Shown: positions 1 through 11,270 of the stretch, piece after piece
Position numbering within the stretch: position 1 is the first letter of the stretch
How the letters are laid out: the number at the start of each line of letters is the position of its first letter
Assembly (NCBI GenBank): GCA_002077045.2
Contig: KZ111143.1
Location: 939,097 to 1,003,096 of the forward strand
From: Rachicladosporium sp. CCFEE 5018
Taxonomy: Eukaryota; Ascomycota; Dothideomycetes; Cladosporiales; Cladosporiaceae
Reading direction: 5' to 3'
Length of the DNA: 64,000 nt
Position numbers and translations under genes: made by a program
Notes under the pieces: generated by a model
What the model was told of the DNA's origin: nothing
The model's database searches: none
What the model saw: the letters and a program-made list of their open reading frames with translations, nothing else

Positions 1-1317
1 ACTCAATAGTAGGCATGATGACACCCTTCAAGCCCTCCTTGTAGACGGGCATCTGGATGGTGACATGAGGGAGCTCATAGTCTGTGTACCTGCCAACCTT
101 GGGTGCCTTAGCCGAGTAGAAGCAGGAGTTCTCCTGGACTGCAGCGAGTGGGCCGAAAAGCTGAAAGAGCGAACCAGTGATGACAATCATGAAGAACAGC
201 GCGAAGGCGGCGAACATCGGGACAGTCAAAAGAAGACCAAAGCGTATGTAGCTGCCATCAAGTCGCACCTCAGTGAGCAGTTTGGCGACACAGGCGAACT
301 CGACCAGTACCACGAGGACCATGGCAAGTGCGATACAGCCAGCGTGCCACAGCAAAAATGGTCGGGGCGGTGCTTCGGCTCCATCTCGCTCCAGATCGAA
401 TGCTTTATCACCCTCCTCTTCTCTCGCAATGGCAGTCTGGATCACGTCGAAGCTCTTCATCTGCTTCTCGTCGAGTACCATCCCTGGCATGAAACCAGTC
501 ATAGGGCTGTTAGCAGGCATCATGGGTGGTTGCGATGACGCCGCGGTGCGCAGACCGAAAGTGCTTTGTCTTGGTGAGAGACCTTGCGTAGGCTGAACTT
601 GCGTGCCCCAAACCTGTGACTTGTCAGCTATGTCCATTGCAAAGGTCCTCGACAAGCGACTTACGAGGCCGACGAGCCAAGTCTCGATATCTGTGCCCTG
701 TGCCATGATGTTCTCCACCGTGTCACCCCACACCAGTACGAACTGCTCGTCTCGGCAGAGACATATGAAGTTCTCGCGTGCGATCGTCGCGCTCCCAGAT
801 GCGATGAGGTTCACTGAATCGACAATTGGAAGTACGATTCCTGACCGAGGATCTCCGAGCTGCGTTTGCTCGGGAGTAACCTGAGCTAGCAACGCTGATG
901 TGACCTCAGATGACATTGTAAAGGCGATCGGAACATCGAGTTTGAGGACTGCCTTGACAACATCCTCGTTGAGTGTGTGAGGGTAGGTGACGAAGCTGGA
1001 GTCTTCTCGTTGCATGACAACACCTCGAGTTGCGACATACTCAGGCACTGGATTCCCGTCTTCATCCTGGGGAGGTTCAAGCCATTGGTTGCTGGCAACC
1101 TGTTTGTAGAGATCTGTAGCATGTCAGCTATATGTAAAGCGCATGATAGCTACGAAGACGAACACTTTGCCATGACACCATGGCGACCATTGCGCACATC
1201 GGCCGAGTTGACACTCGATGCTCGGCTGCTCTTGTGGTGTGCCTTTTTAAGCTGTGTGAGATGATGGGCATCGCCGTCGCCCGGAAAGTCGAAGTCAAGA
1301 TAGTCTGGTTGCGCCAT
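1..1317 (-). CDS. Family 2 membrane glycosyltransferase, C-terminal part beyond left edge
   Basis: A spliced minus-strand gene read by eye. The start ATG is at 1317. Exons are 1179-1317, 665-1113 and 613 down to the edge. Introns are about 1114-1178 (acceptor clear; the donor is my choice among nearby GTs) and 614-664 (GTAAGT..CACAG). The product starts with a roughly 225-residue cytosolic region, followed by two hydrophobic helices (around WHAGCIALAMVLVVLVEF and LLLTVPMFAAFALFFMIV). It then enters the GT2 fold with the hallmark HVTIQMPVYKEGL; the catalytic Asp motifs would lie beyond the window. This architecture resembles the fungal type 2 glycosyltransferase described in Zymoseptoria and Fusarium as needed for hyphal growth on solid surfaces. 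That orthology is inferred. A different chitin-synthase-like GT2 cannot be excluded. Confidence 0.8.
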
Positions 1318-3120
1318 TACGACAGTTGCTTTGCGAAGGCTACTGCGTAGGGGTTTCGAGCGAAAGGATAGTAGTTAAAGGGGTCAGATAGCGACTCTAG
1401 TGACAAGAGGTTGACGAGGAATGGTCTCTTGTCCGGGAAAGAGCAGACCCAGCCGATACAATAAAACGGTACTGGCTCGTGCTTGTAGGTGAATATAGAG
1501 TACGGCGTCGAGGAAAGCACACAGGCGAATGGCTGGCTAGAACAACGAGTACGGAAGACGTGACCACGCGATATATCTTGACAAAACACCGATTACCTGC
1601 CGCACGTGGCGATAGAGCTCGCGTGCAACGTGCCTACCGACGTTTGGGAAACCCAAGTGAGCGCCGCGAAGCTATGGCCTCGTGCTCATAGCGGTAGGGC
1701 CTGTTCTTTCGGACGGACGCTCGTAGTCAACCGTCCCAACTCGGTGACATAGCAAGCCACAAACCTTCGACGCTACAGCGCCTCAATCTAGAGTTCCCGG
1801 TTCTTGCCAGGCAAGAGATATGCTGCCGAGTGGCCGAGACGCACCTGTGGAACGTATGTGGTGCGCTGATAGACAGGACACATCAACATCCAGATACAGC
1901 TTTCTGTGTTTGGCGGAAGACAGGGGTCTCGTCAGGCTTGAAGACTCGAGGCAAGCTAAGGATCCACTCATATCTGTGGCCAGCTATCGCAGGAGGTGCT
2001 GCCAAGCACCCAATACTTCTTGCAATGCGCTGGGCCAGGATGGCCTGGCGCTACAGCAGCCCATCGTCTCAACAGTCACACTGGCGAAGGGGATAGAAAG
2101 GCGCCGGTACACCAGCGTAACTTTACTATGATGCTCCACTCACGCAGGCGGCGCTTCGTACTTCGTAGCGCGGGAGACCTGTGACCGTCCCCGCAAGGCT
2201 CTCATCTCCAGACCTCTGACTTTGGAGCTATGGCGCCGCACTACAAGGGTGATTTCGCAGTGACATCGGCGTCTGCCGTGATCTTGACATGGTACTCTTT
2301 GCAAGCGTCTGATGAGCTCACCGCGATGGAGATCACACTGACGATCGCCTGCCACACAACATACCCTTCGCGCGGGAAGATAGATTGCTGTTGCACTCGT
2401 CTTCAGTCTGATGGATTTGCGTTATCGTGGGTCGCGTGGGTGAGGTTAGATGACCGGACGTTCATTCGGTCGCACTAGGCCCGATGCGAACTCTGATGTG
2501 CCAAACAAGGGTGGAGTGACAAGTCGGCGGCATCCCCAACGAGTTTAGCTCTGTCACAAGCTGCGCTTTGCTGTACTCTAAATTAGCTTTCTGCGCGTTC
2601 CTGGTACTCTCCCGCACATTCTATGGCATCACGGGCCATCTTGCCTCCCTCGTTACCTTCGAACCTAGCGCCAATGAGGGTGCTATCACATTTGCCTCGA
2701 CCAGCGCCGCTGTGGGGCGGGGGTATCAGGAGACGGCACATTAGACCTGGAATCGAAAGCGCAGCACTATTTGCGGTCCACAGCGATAATGGCCAACGGC
2801 ACAGACCGTCCTAAGCACGCGAGACGCACGCCTCTTCACGCGAGCATGGATGATCTACGATATGGGCGTTCGAGACCTGCGCTTTCGATAGGTCTATCAG
2901 GAAGTCTACTTATCAGAACGGCTGGGACTCGCCCATTTGGGAGTTGCTGGGAGAGTTTGGAGGGGGGTATCTTGATCTCCATTGAAGTCTTCCAAAGTCC
3001 TTCGTCACGCTCGTTGTTCAGCACCAATTCTCCTGCCACTCTTTCTGCTTCTACTTACCGAAATACTGATTCGCTTGACGACCCTTGACTGCATCTGGAC
3101 TACAGGCTTCATCTCCCATC
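1318..3120. other. Intergenic, divergent promoter region
   Basis: About 1.8 kb between the divergent GT2 gene and the GH16 gene. Short open frames occur on both strands, but none has convincing coding composition, a recognisable motif or a plausible spliced extension. I see no RNA gene. It probably holds the promoters and 5' leaders of both flanking genes. Confidence 0.5.
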
Positions 3121-4615
3121 ATGTCGGCCGACGCATCCGCGCGGACATCGATGGACTCGACTAGAAACGCTAAACACAACCCGTTCGCAACACCAGCTCT
3201 GAGTGCTGCACCAACACAGGAGAAGTCAGACTACTCAGGCTACTTTCCTAATGTTCAGACAAGTAAGTAGAACCAGCGGAGCGGAAGACAGCTGCTGGAA
3301 TCTAACATGACATAGAAGCATATGTTCCTCGAAGGCGGAAATTTCAGAGTGCTCGTCTGAAGGACGGCGAGTATGACGAGAAGCCATGGCTTCAAGGTAA
3401 AGATGATCCAAACTTCAAGCGCAAGCGCTGGGAGCGAATCATCTTCTGGATTGGCATTGGTATCGGTATCGTAGCTGGCGGTGCTGTTTGCGCCTTGGAG
3501 TACATGAGCGTGTCCACTGGCACTTTCTGCCCTGTTTGGGAGGACGACTTTCACAGCATCGACAACTCGGCATGGAGCTTTGAGATCCAACGAGGAGGCT
3601 TCGGCACAGGTGCTTTCGACTGGACAACCGACGACCGAAAGAACGCGTACACCGACGCCGAGGGATTGCACATCGTCCCCACTCTGACTACTGAGAGCAC
3701 CGACATCACACCGGAGCAGCTCTACGATGGCTACACCCTCAATCTCACGACTGCAAAGACGTGCACCTCGACCGACTACACCATGTGCTCTATCTACAGC
3801 AACAAGACCACTGGCGACATCATCAACCCTGTACGAAGTGCTCGCATGACTACCAAGGGAAAGAAGAGCATCCAGTACGGTAAGGTAGAGGTCGTCGCCA
3901 AGATGCCCAAGGGTGATTGGCTGTGGCCCGCGATCTGGATGATGCCCGAGGATGATATCTACGGGCCATGGCCACAGAGCGGTGAAATCGATATTGCAGA
4001 AAGCCGAGGCAACAGCCCTTTGAACTATACCGACGGCCGGAACTCCATCATCTCAGCTATGCACTGGGGTCCTTCGACTTCCACTGACGCGTTCTGGCGC
4101 ACGAGCGGCAAGCACAACCTCCGTCGTGCGGACTACTCGCAAGCTTTTCATACCTACGGCCTTGAGTGGACTCCGGACTATTTGTTCATGTACATCGACA
4201 ACCAGCTGTTGGTAAGTCGCCTGATTCGTTCCACCATATGCTGCATAACATACTGACAGCTCATCAGCAAACCTTTTACATCAAGTTCGCCACTGGCGCC
4301 AATACAATGTGGAATCGGGGCAAGTTTGGAGAGTACATTGCCAACCAGTCTGCCCTCTTCGACCCTTGGTCGCAAACCGGCCAGCGCAACACCCCCTTCG
4401 ATCAGAAGTTTTACCTCATTCTTAACGTCGCCGTGGGTGGAACGAATGGGTTCTTCAAGGATGGTGTGGGTAATAAGCCGTGGGGTGATGGCAGTTTGAC
4501 AGCGCCGAAGTCATTCTGGGATGCGAAGCAGCTATGGCTGCCGTCTTGGGGCGAAGGTGACGAGAGAGGCATGACTGTCAAGAGTGTAAAGATGTCCTCG
4601 CATGGTGCTTGCTAG
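3121..4615 (+). CDS. Membrane-anchored GH16 glucanase-like protein
   Basis: Exons 3121-3262, 3316-4211 and 4268-4615 give 461 aa. Introns are 3263-3315 (GTAAGT..CTAAC..TAG) and 4212-4267 (GTAAGT..CAG). The first ~80 residues are polar and cytosolic, then one transmembrane helix follows (around IIFWIGIGIGIVAGGAVCAL). The rest is a lectin/glucanase domain with the catalytic GEIDIAES motif: nucleophile Glu271, Asp273 and acid/base Glu276 of the GH16 ExDxxE signature. It should be a type II membrane protein acting on beta-1,3- or mixed-linked glucan at the cell surface; specificity is not readable from sequence. The extracellular part has NxT/S sites. Neighbours on both sides also handle carbohydrate (GT2, WSC oxidase), so a cell-wall role is likely. 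Confidence 0.9.
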
Positions 4616-6215
4616 ATTTGGGGCGGGTTCTTGCTACGGGCGACACACGGGAAACTGGGAGATACACATGGGCGGCGTTCTGGGCAGATTCGCCAGTGGA
4701 GGTAATGACTGGACATAGACCTAAGCACCGTTCCCTTGGTGCTGTACGAATACTCATCATCTCGCTGCTGCTCGACCTTCTAGTCTGCTTGTACAAATCA
4801 TCTCTGCTTTGACGAAATGTTCCAGCGAAAGGTGTCGCGTGCAACCTCGCGTTCAAATTTAGCGGCATACATACCTGCAGGGGGACTGTTGCACTGTACT
4901 ACCGAGACATGCCCGCCTATCTGCATATGCACCTGCGTCCGCATATCTGCTTCATGCAATTCTCCTGTCGAATAGATTGCTATGCACAACATCTGCAGGT
5001 GTGGCCTGCTCGTCGCCACCCTCCAATAATACTGCTACATGCAGTACGTGCAGCATTGTGGATGGTGCACGACAGTGAACACAACCGCTCTCATCACTCC
5101 GATAGTACTCGTCCTCGCCTACACAAATTGCGTGGAGGCATTCTGATACCTGTGTGGAGAATCGTCGAGTCCCCAACCCGCGGATACACCGTGACCAAAT
5201 CTCCATAACGGCAGCCACATCTTCTCCATGAGGGCGCCAGCGAAGCCGACTCCGCGACGTTACAAGATCCGCCACATTCGCCTTTTCGAGATAGCACCTC
5301 CAGATCTGGATGAACGCCTGAGGTCAAGCTCCACCTTGGGTCAGGGATCAGCGCTGCCATGGCGCACATGGGTTGGCAAGGTTCAAGCCTCTAATCTAAA
5401 CTGCTTTTCGCTATCGTTCATTTGGCCTGTCACACCGCACGGGCTGCAGCTACCAGATTTAGCCAAGCAGTGCGGGACGGAAGCCTATCTGGACCGCGTG
5501 TGATTCTCGGTACGGGCGTGTTCTCGATGCTGCCCTTGCAATCTGCGTGGCTCGCCTCTTCCATATTGCTGCAGATCTGGCTTTGCGGTTATCACTGATT
5601 GGCATTTCTGCACACGCTGGAGGGTATTTTTGGAGACGTCAAGCGTGGATGCATTCGATGGCTTGACTGCTTGCATGCTACTCGTTGTTCGCTGACTCTC
5701 ATTAGACAGCTGGAATGCTCGTCCGGCATAGCTAACGTCCACCTTGCAGGCCTCGGGGAATATGGCTCTTGCATTCTGAGGTTCGGCCCCGTGGCTCGTG
5801 CTGTCTTGACCCTACACCCAGACACATTCGTTCGCGTCAGCTTCTAGTCCAAGCGGCCATGCCGACCACGCGACTCTGTGCGGTCAGGCCACATAGCGAA
5901 GCGCTAGAGACCCTTCTGGCTACCGTCGTAATCGTCAACCTCCTTGCATCACGCCTAGGTGCGCCTCCATGAGGCTCTGCGTCTACTTTGAGAGGCTGAT
6001 GACCCAAGCTCTGGGCCATTTTCGCCAACACGCGTCTGGCTCTTCTGGCCTGGATGTGGTGTGCCCTGTGGCTGCCGTTGAATGCTGACTGCTTATCCAC
6101 TGCGCTACTCCATTGGATATCACTTTTCGTCCTCCATTTCTCTCATTAACTTGCACACTTCCACACCCGCTCGTTCAGTGTTGCAGTGTTGCAATTTTCC
6201 TTATTTCTCGTCAAG
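4616..6215. other. Intergenic region
   Basis: 1.6 kb between the GH16 stop and the WSC-oxidase start. I looked for spliced small genes and tRNA-like elements on both strands and found none I can support. It presumably contains the GH16 3' UTR and the oxidase promoter. An alternative in-frame ATG for the oxidase lies at 6186. Confidence 0.45.
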
Positions 6216-9200
6216 ATGGTGCCGCCTTTTTCGTCATTGGTGCTGGGGCCCATACTACACTCGCTTTGCGTTGATGCATTCTCGATACCTATTCTTCCGC
6301 GACAAAGCACATTACAACCCGCCTCTGTGCTACCGACTAATTGGACATATACCGGATGCTACAAGTGAGTGAGAAGGCTTGGTCTCGAGATAGCATGATC
6401 AGGCGACTGATGCAGAGTATAGTGATCTGCAAGGCTCGCGGACTCTTGCAGGCCCGTACACAGCAGGGACTGGAAACAGCGCGACTTGGTGCATCAGCTA
6501 CTGCTCGAATAAGGGCTATGTCTACGCCGGGACCGAGTACTCGGACGGTGCGTATTATCAGCTGCAGGCAATATAAGAGGTGCAGCGCGCTAACGAATTG
6601 CAGAGTGCTATTGCGACAATCTTTTGGCCCCACCAGCCACACTGCAGCCAGACTCCGACTGCAACATGGCATGCAGCGGGAACGCGAGCGAAGCCTGCGG
6701 TGGCGGTAACCGTCTAACAGTGTACTACGCCAACAAGCCCGTACCGCAAGGACCGACAATTGCGCCGGCTCCGCCAGGATGGACCTCGTACGGATGCTGG
6801 GCTGATGGTCCAACGAAGTCTTTGGCCAATGGAGTGCAGGTGCCGGGCGGCACGAGCAATCTGACTGTGGAGCTCTGTACTGCAGCATGCAGCGGTGCAG
6901 GATACACTCTTGCTGGAGTTGAATACGCTGGTAAGCCGTGGAAGACATTGCTAGATTGATCGACCGCTAATGCCAGAACAGGCGAGTGCTATTGCGATAA
7001 TTATGTTGCCACAAGCGCCGCCAATACTACCTTAACCCAATGCAACATGCCCTGCAACGGCAATGCGTCGGAGTTCTGTGGCGCCGGCAATCGCATGAAC
7101 ATCTACGGAAAGGGCAGCGCAAAGCCTGTCGTCAAGCCTCAATCGGCAATCCCACCACCTCCCGGGGGCTGGAGTGCGCTTGGATGTTACAATGACTCAC
7201 AAGCATCTCGTACATTGACGAAAACGCAATATCTGCAGGTGCCGATGACAATTGAGGCATGCACGGCTTCTTGCTTTACGGCTGGCTTCGCTTATGCGGG
7301 TGTCGAGTACGGCGGTAAGAAGTGCAATTTATCTTGACCCTGATCCCAACTAACAGTCTTACAGGGGAATGCTATTGCGATAGTGGCCTTGCAAAGTACG
7401 CTACCGTACAGACAGATGGTCGGTGCAGCATGGCTTGTAACGGCAACAGCAACGAGACTTGCGGCGGACCCAATGGTCTCAACGTCTTCCAACTGACAGG
7501 TTGGTACAATGCCGGCTGCTGGACCGACAATGCTGGTGCTCGGACGCTCAACAATGGCCAGTATGGCCTGGGTGACATGACTGTCGAGAAGTGCCAGGCA
7601 TCCTGTCTCAAGAATGGGTTCAACTACGCTGGTCTCGAGTATGCCAACGAATGCTTCTGCGACAGCAGCGCGCAAAACGGCGGAGGGCCTGCTCCCGATG
7701 GCAATGCGGGCTGCACTATGGCCTGCAAAGGCAACACCGACGAGATATGCGGTGGACCTGGCCGTCTCAACGTATGGCAATACAACTCCACTGGACTGCC
7801 GGGCGCACAGCCAACGACATCCACATCTGTGCCGGCTGGCGGTGGAGGCGGTACTCCTGTGACTACCCCGACTCCAACGCCCACGCCTTCAAGCTCTGTC
7901 AACGCAACAGCCATTCTCCCGTTCGTGTACCAGGGATGCTTCACCGACAACATGGCTGGAGGACGTGGCCTCGGCTACCAGCAACCTGACAATTCTTCTT
8001 TGACGGTCGAGTCCTGCATCGCCAAATGTACCGGTCAAGGCTACACCATCGCTGGCATGGAGTACTCCACGCAGTGCTTCTGCGACAACTACATTCGCAA
8101 TGCTCCAACCCTTGTCGCTGACACTCAGTGCAATATGAACTGTGGTGGCAATAGCGCCGAGAAGTGCGGTGCCGGTGGGCGTCTCAGCATCTATTCCAAT
8201 GGCACCATGAACAACTACACTCAGCCGAGCATCCAAAAGACAGGACTTCCAGGCAGCTGGCAATATCAAGGCTGCCTGACTGATGTTGACGGAAAGCGTT
8301 CGCTGTCCTACGAGATTGTCTTCGCCGGCACCAACAACAACACAAACTGCATGAACTTGTGCGCCAAGTATGGCTATATGGCTGCCGGTACCGAATATGG
8401 TGAGCAATGCTACTGTGGTGACATTCAAGACCCTGTCACTGCTGGTGCGACGATCAGATCTGACAGCGAATGTTCTACGCTTTGCGCAGGAGACAAGGGC
8501 AAGAACGGCGGTTACTATTGCGGTGGCGGGAGCCGTCTCTCATACTACACCTGGCAAGGAGATACATTGGGTAGCTGGACTTACGCTACTGGCAACGATG
8601 CTGGTCTGTACAGCTTTCTTAACTCTGGACCAGTGATTCCGTTGGTCACTGCACCTGCACGAAACGGTAAGGTCACTTACCTGGAGAAGTTTGGCACCTC
8701 GCCTGCGAACAACGCTACGGGTGCTTACGAGTTTGATATCACCCTTCAGGATGCTGGAAACTACTCGGCCACCTGGCGAACGATGCATGTCAAGAGTGAC
8801 GTCTTCTGTTCGGCCAGTCTGACGCTACCAGACCGTGCTGGTCGACAGGTCAACGTCGGTGGTTGGGCTAACGACGACACCTTCGGCATTCGACTCTACT
8901 GGCCAGACGGTTCGCCAGGTGTTGCTGGCAAGAACGACTGGCAAGAGAACGTGAAAGAGGTGTCTTTGCTCGAAGGCCGCTGGTACCCTAGCGCAATGAC
9001 ACTCGCCAACGGCTCCATCTTGGTCATGGGTGGCGAGCAGGGCTCCAACGGCGCTGCTGTGCCCAGTCTCGAGGTTCTGCCATCGCCCAGCGGTGTGGCA
9101 CTTTACTGCGACTACCTCGCCAGGACTGATCCCAACAACCTGTACCCTTTCCTCATGGTTCTACCATCTGGTGGCATCTTCGTGGGTTACTATAACGAGG

Positions 9201-10174
9201 CTCGTATCCTGAATCCAGACACACTCGCAACGCAAAGAACCCTCCCGAACATGCCAGGCGCAGTCTACACCGACGCTGGCGGCCGCACATACCCGTTCGA
9301 AGGCACCATGATGATTCTGCCACAATATGCTCCTTACACCGACGACGTCTCGATCATCGTCTGCGGTGGCTCAACACCCTACGCTGAGATTGGCCTCGAC
9401 AACTGCATCACAATGGCGCCGGATCAACCCAACGCGACCTGGACAATCGAGCGCATGCCCTCCAAGCGCGTCATGTCCAACATGGTAGCCCTGCCTGATG
9501 GTACTTACCTGATCCTCAACGGCGCGCAATACGGTCGCGCTGGATTTGGTCTTGCCACGCAGCCGAACTTGAACTCGGTGCTATATGATCCCTCAAAGCC
9601 GATCCACCAGCGCATGACGGTCATGGCAAACACCACGATCGCACGTCTCTATCACAGCGAAGCTGTGCTGCTCGACGACGGTCGCGTACTAGTCTCTGGC
9701 TCAGACCCGGAAGACGTGCGCGCCTTCGCTCCTCAGGAGTACCGCAACGAGCTCTGGACTCCACCTTACATTCTGCACGGCGGAGCACGCCCAGCGTTTA
9801 CGGTCTCCGATCTAGACTGGGCTTACGGTAGCACGCACACGATCTCCATCACTGCTTTCGGCACCGGAGCCGTGGGCTCTTACCGCGTCTCGCTTATCGG
9901 CGCCGTGGCAAGCACACACGGCAACAGCATGGGTCAGCGTACCATCTTCCCCGCTGTCGACTGCAGTGCAGGCTCAAGCTGTAAAGTCACAGCGCCACCG
10001 ACCGCCAACGTGTGCCCACCAGCATGGTTCCAAGTCTTCCTGCTAGACGCCAATAACGTGCCCTCGCACGCATCTTGGGTGCGCATTGGAGGTGATCCTG
10101 CCGGACTTGGCAACTGGCCCGCGTTCCCAGACTTCAATGTGCCTGGGACTGGGCCGGTGCAGCCACTCTTCTAG
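6216..10174 (+). CDS. Six-WSC-domain copper radical oxidase (glyoxal oxidase type, AA5)
   Basis: Five exons (6216-6364, 6423-6547, 6604-6930, 6982-7314, 7365-10174) encode 1,247 aa. Introns are 50-58 nt. A signal peptide (MVPPFSSLVLGPILHSL...) is followed by six WSC domains with the repeated GCxxD, AGxEY, ECYCD and C-GG pattern. After domain 4 comes a Thr/Pro linker, and after domain 6 an oxidase module. All radical-copper residues are present by position and context: Cys793 and Tyr852 (the Cys-Tyr cofactor pair, in FCSAS and RWYPSA), Tyr1074-His1075 (RLYHSE) and His1163 (THGNSMGQR). It is predicted to be secreted, to bind wall glycan through the WSC domains and to oxidise aldehydes or alcohols, producing H2O2. 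Three WSC domains are split by introns at the same place, between the AGxEY and ECYCD motifs, which suggests growth by exon duplication. An alternative start at 6186 adds 10 residues. Confidence 0.93.
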
Positions 10175-10692
10175 ATAGGTCTGGGTTGACGATTTTCCTT
10201 ATGTTTGGGTGGCGCGACAAGATACCAGTCCTGTCCGGCGAGGCAGACTGTCGCACACATCTTGCTGCAAGGAGGCTCTGGTGTATCCAATGTCTTGTGA
10301 ATGCATCGCAGACGGCGCATGTGGAAAACCTACTCCCTTCTTGTTCATAGCTTTTGATAGACTTCTTACCAGCTTACTCTACAACTCTTGCCATGGCAAA
10401 CGTAGTTTACAACAGCACACTGCTTGATCACCGGCGCTCCATACCACATGTCCTGACTGCCTCTCCCGTCTGGCCTGGAACGCAATGCAGTGCCCTTGTA
10501 CCTTTTGCGTCGAAATTCCACTTGTGACAGCGCTGATCCTACCTATCTTACATCCCCTCCCTGCTCCTTGTCTTGACCATGCGCATTCTCGAAGCCGCAA
10601 ACCAGTCATACACCCCGATCTCATCTTCGATCACCGCTCAAATGCTGCACACCAATCAGCACCTCGCATCAACTCCCTGATGTTCTTCGTAC
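10175..10692. other. Intergenic between convergent genes
   Basis: Region between the stops of the oxidase (+) and TOM6 (-). It should hold both 3' UTRs. No coding or RNA feature is supported; open frames here are short and lack codon bias. Confidence 0.5.
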
Positions 10693-11032
10693 TTACGGTG
10701 GTAGCAAGATCTCACTCCAGCTGCTATGTAGAAACGCAACACCAGCCTGGAACACTTTGTGTCAGCAATTTGTACTGCCTACATCACTTTCGCTGTCCTC
10801 CGCCTCGCTCCTTCCTCAGTCCACTCTGTACTTTTCATGGCCTCATAATTTCCTGACTACATCTCGCGGCCTCTTTCGTTCCGAGCAGACCCGTACGTAC
10901 CGCGAAGAAAGACACAGCAATGACCACAGTCCTGTTCTCGGGGTCCCGAATCGCGTTCAACGTGCTTTGCGCATAGTTCCCCGGCTGTTGCTTCGCTGCG
11001 GGTACACCGCGGATCTGACCCTTTGGAGGCAT
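10693..11032 (-). CDS. TOM6: Mitochondrial outer-membrane translocase subunit Tom6
   Basis: Two exons: 11032-10901 (44 codons) and 10746-10693 (17 codons plus TAA), separated by a 154-nt intron (GTACGT..TTCCAG, 10747-10900). The product is 61 aa. The N-terminus is MPPKG.., the middle has the family motif DPENRTVV, and the C-terminal helix crosses the splice junction to end in AGVAFLHSSWSEILLPP, which is typical of fungal Tom6. Tom6 is a tail-anchored small subunit that stabilises the Tom40 pore of the TOM complex. Read without splicing, the frame runs on past exon 1 and loses the conserved tail, so the intron is well supported. The intron is about three times longer than its neighbours'. Confidence 0.88.
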
Positions 11033-11270
11033 GTTGATTATATTTGTAGGATGAGGCGATGGGTGTGGGTGTGGGTGTTACGGACTTGGATAGCAGGAAT
11101 GGGCAGCGATGGGGGAGAGTAATGGTTTCGGAGGTGATCCGGGAATGTCACGTGCGACATGACTCGCGCCCTGCTTGCGGAGGGAGACCAACAGAAATCC
11201 TGAACAACGATCTGGAGATGATTGGGAAAGTGTCCAGCTTGTATCGTGTATATACGTGTCTACATCACAT

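Noticed and set aside
7292..7780. Minus-strand frames opposite the WSC domains (also 7889-8428)
   Set aside because: Antisense to repeated WSC motifs, which produces repeated shadow frames.
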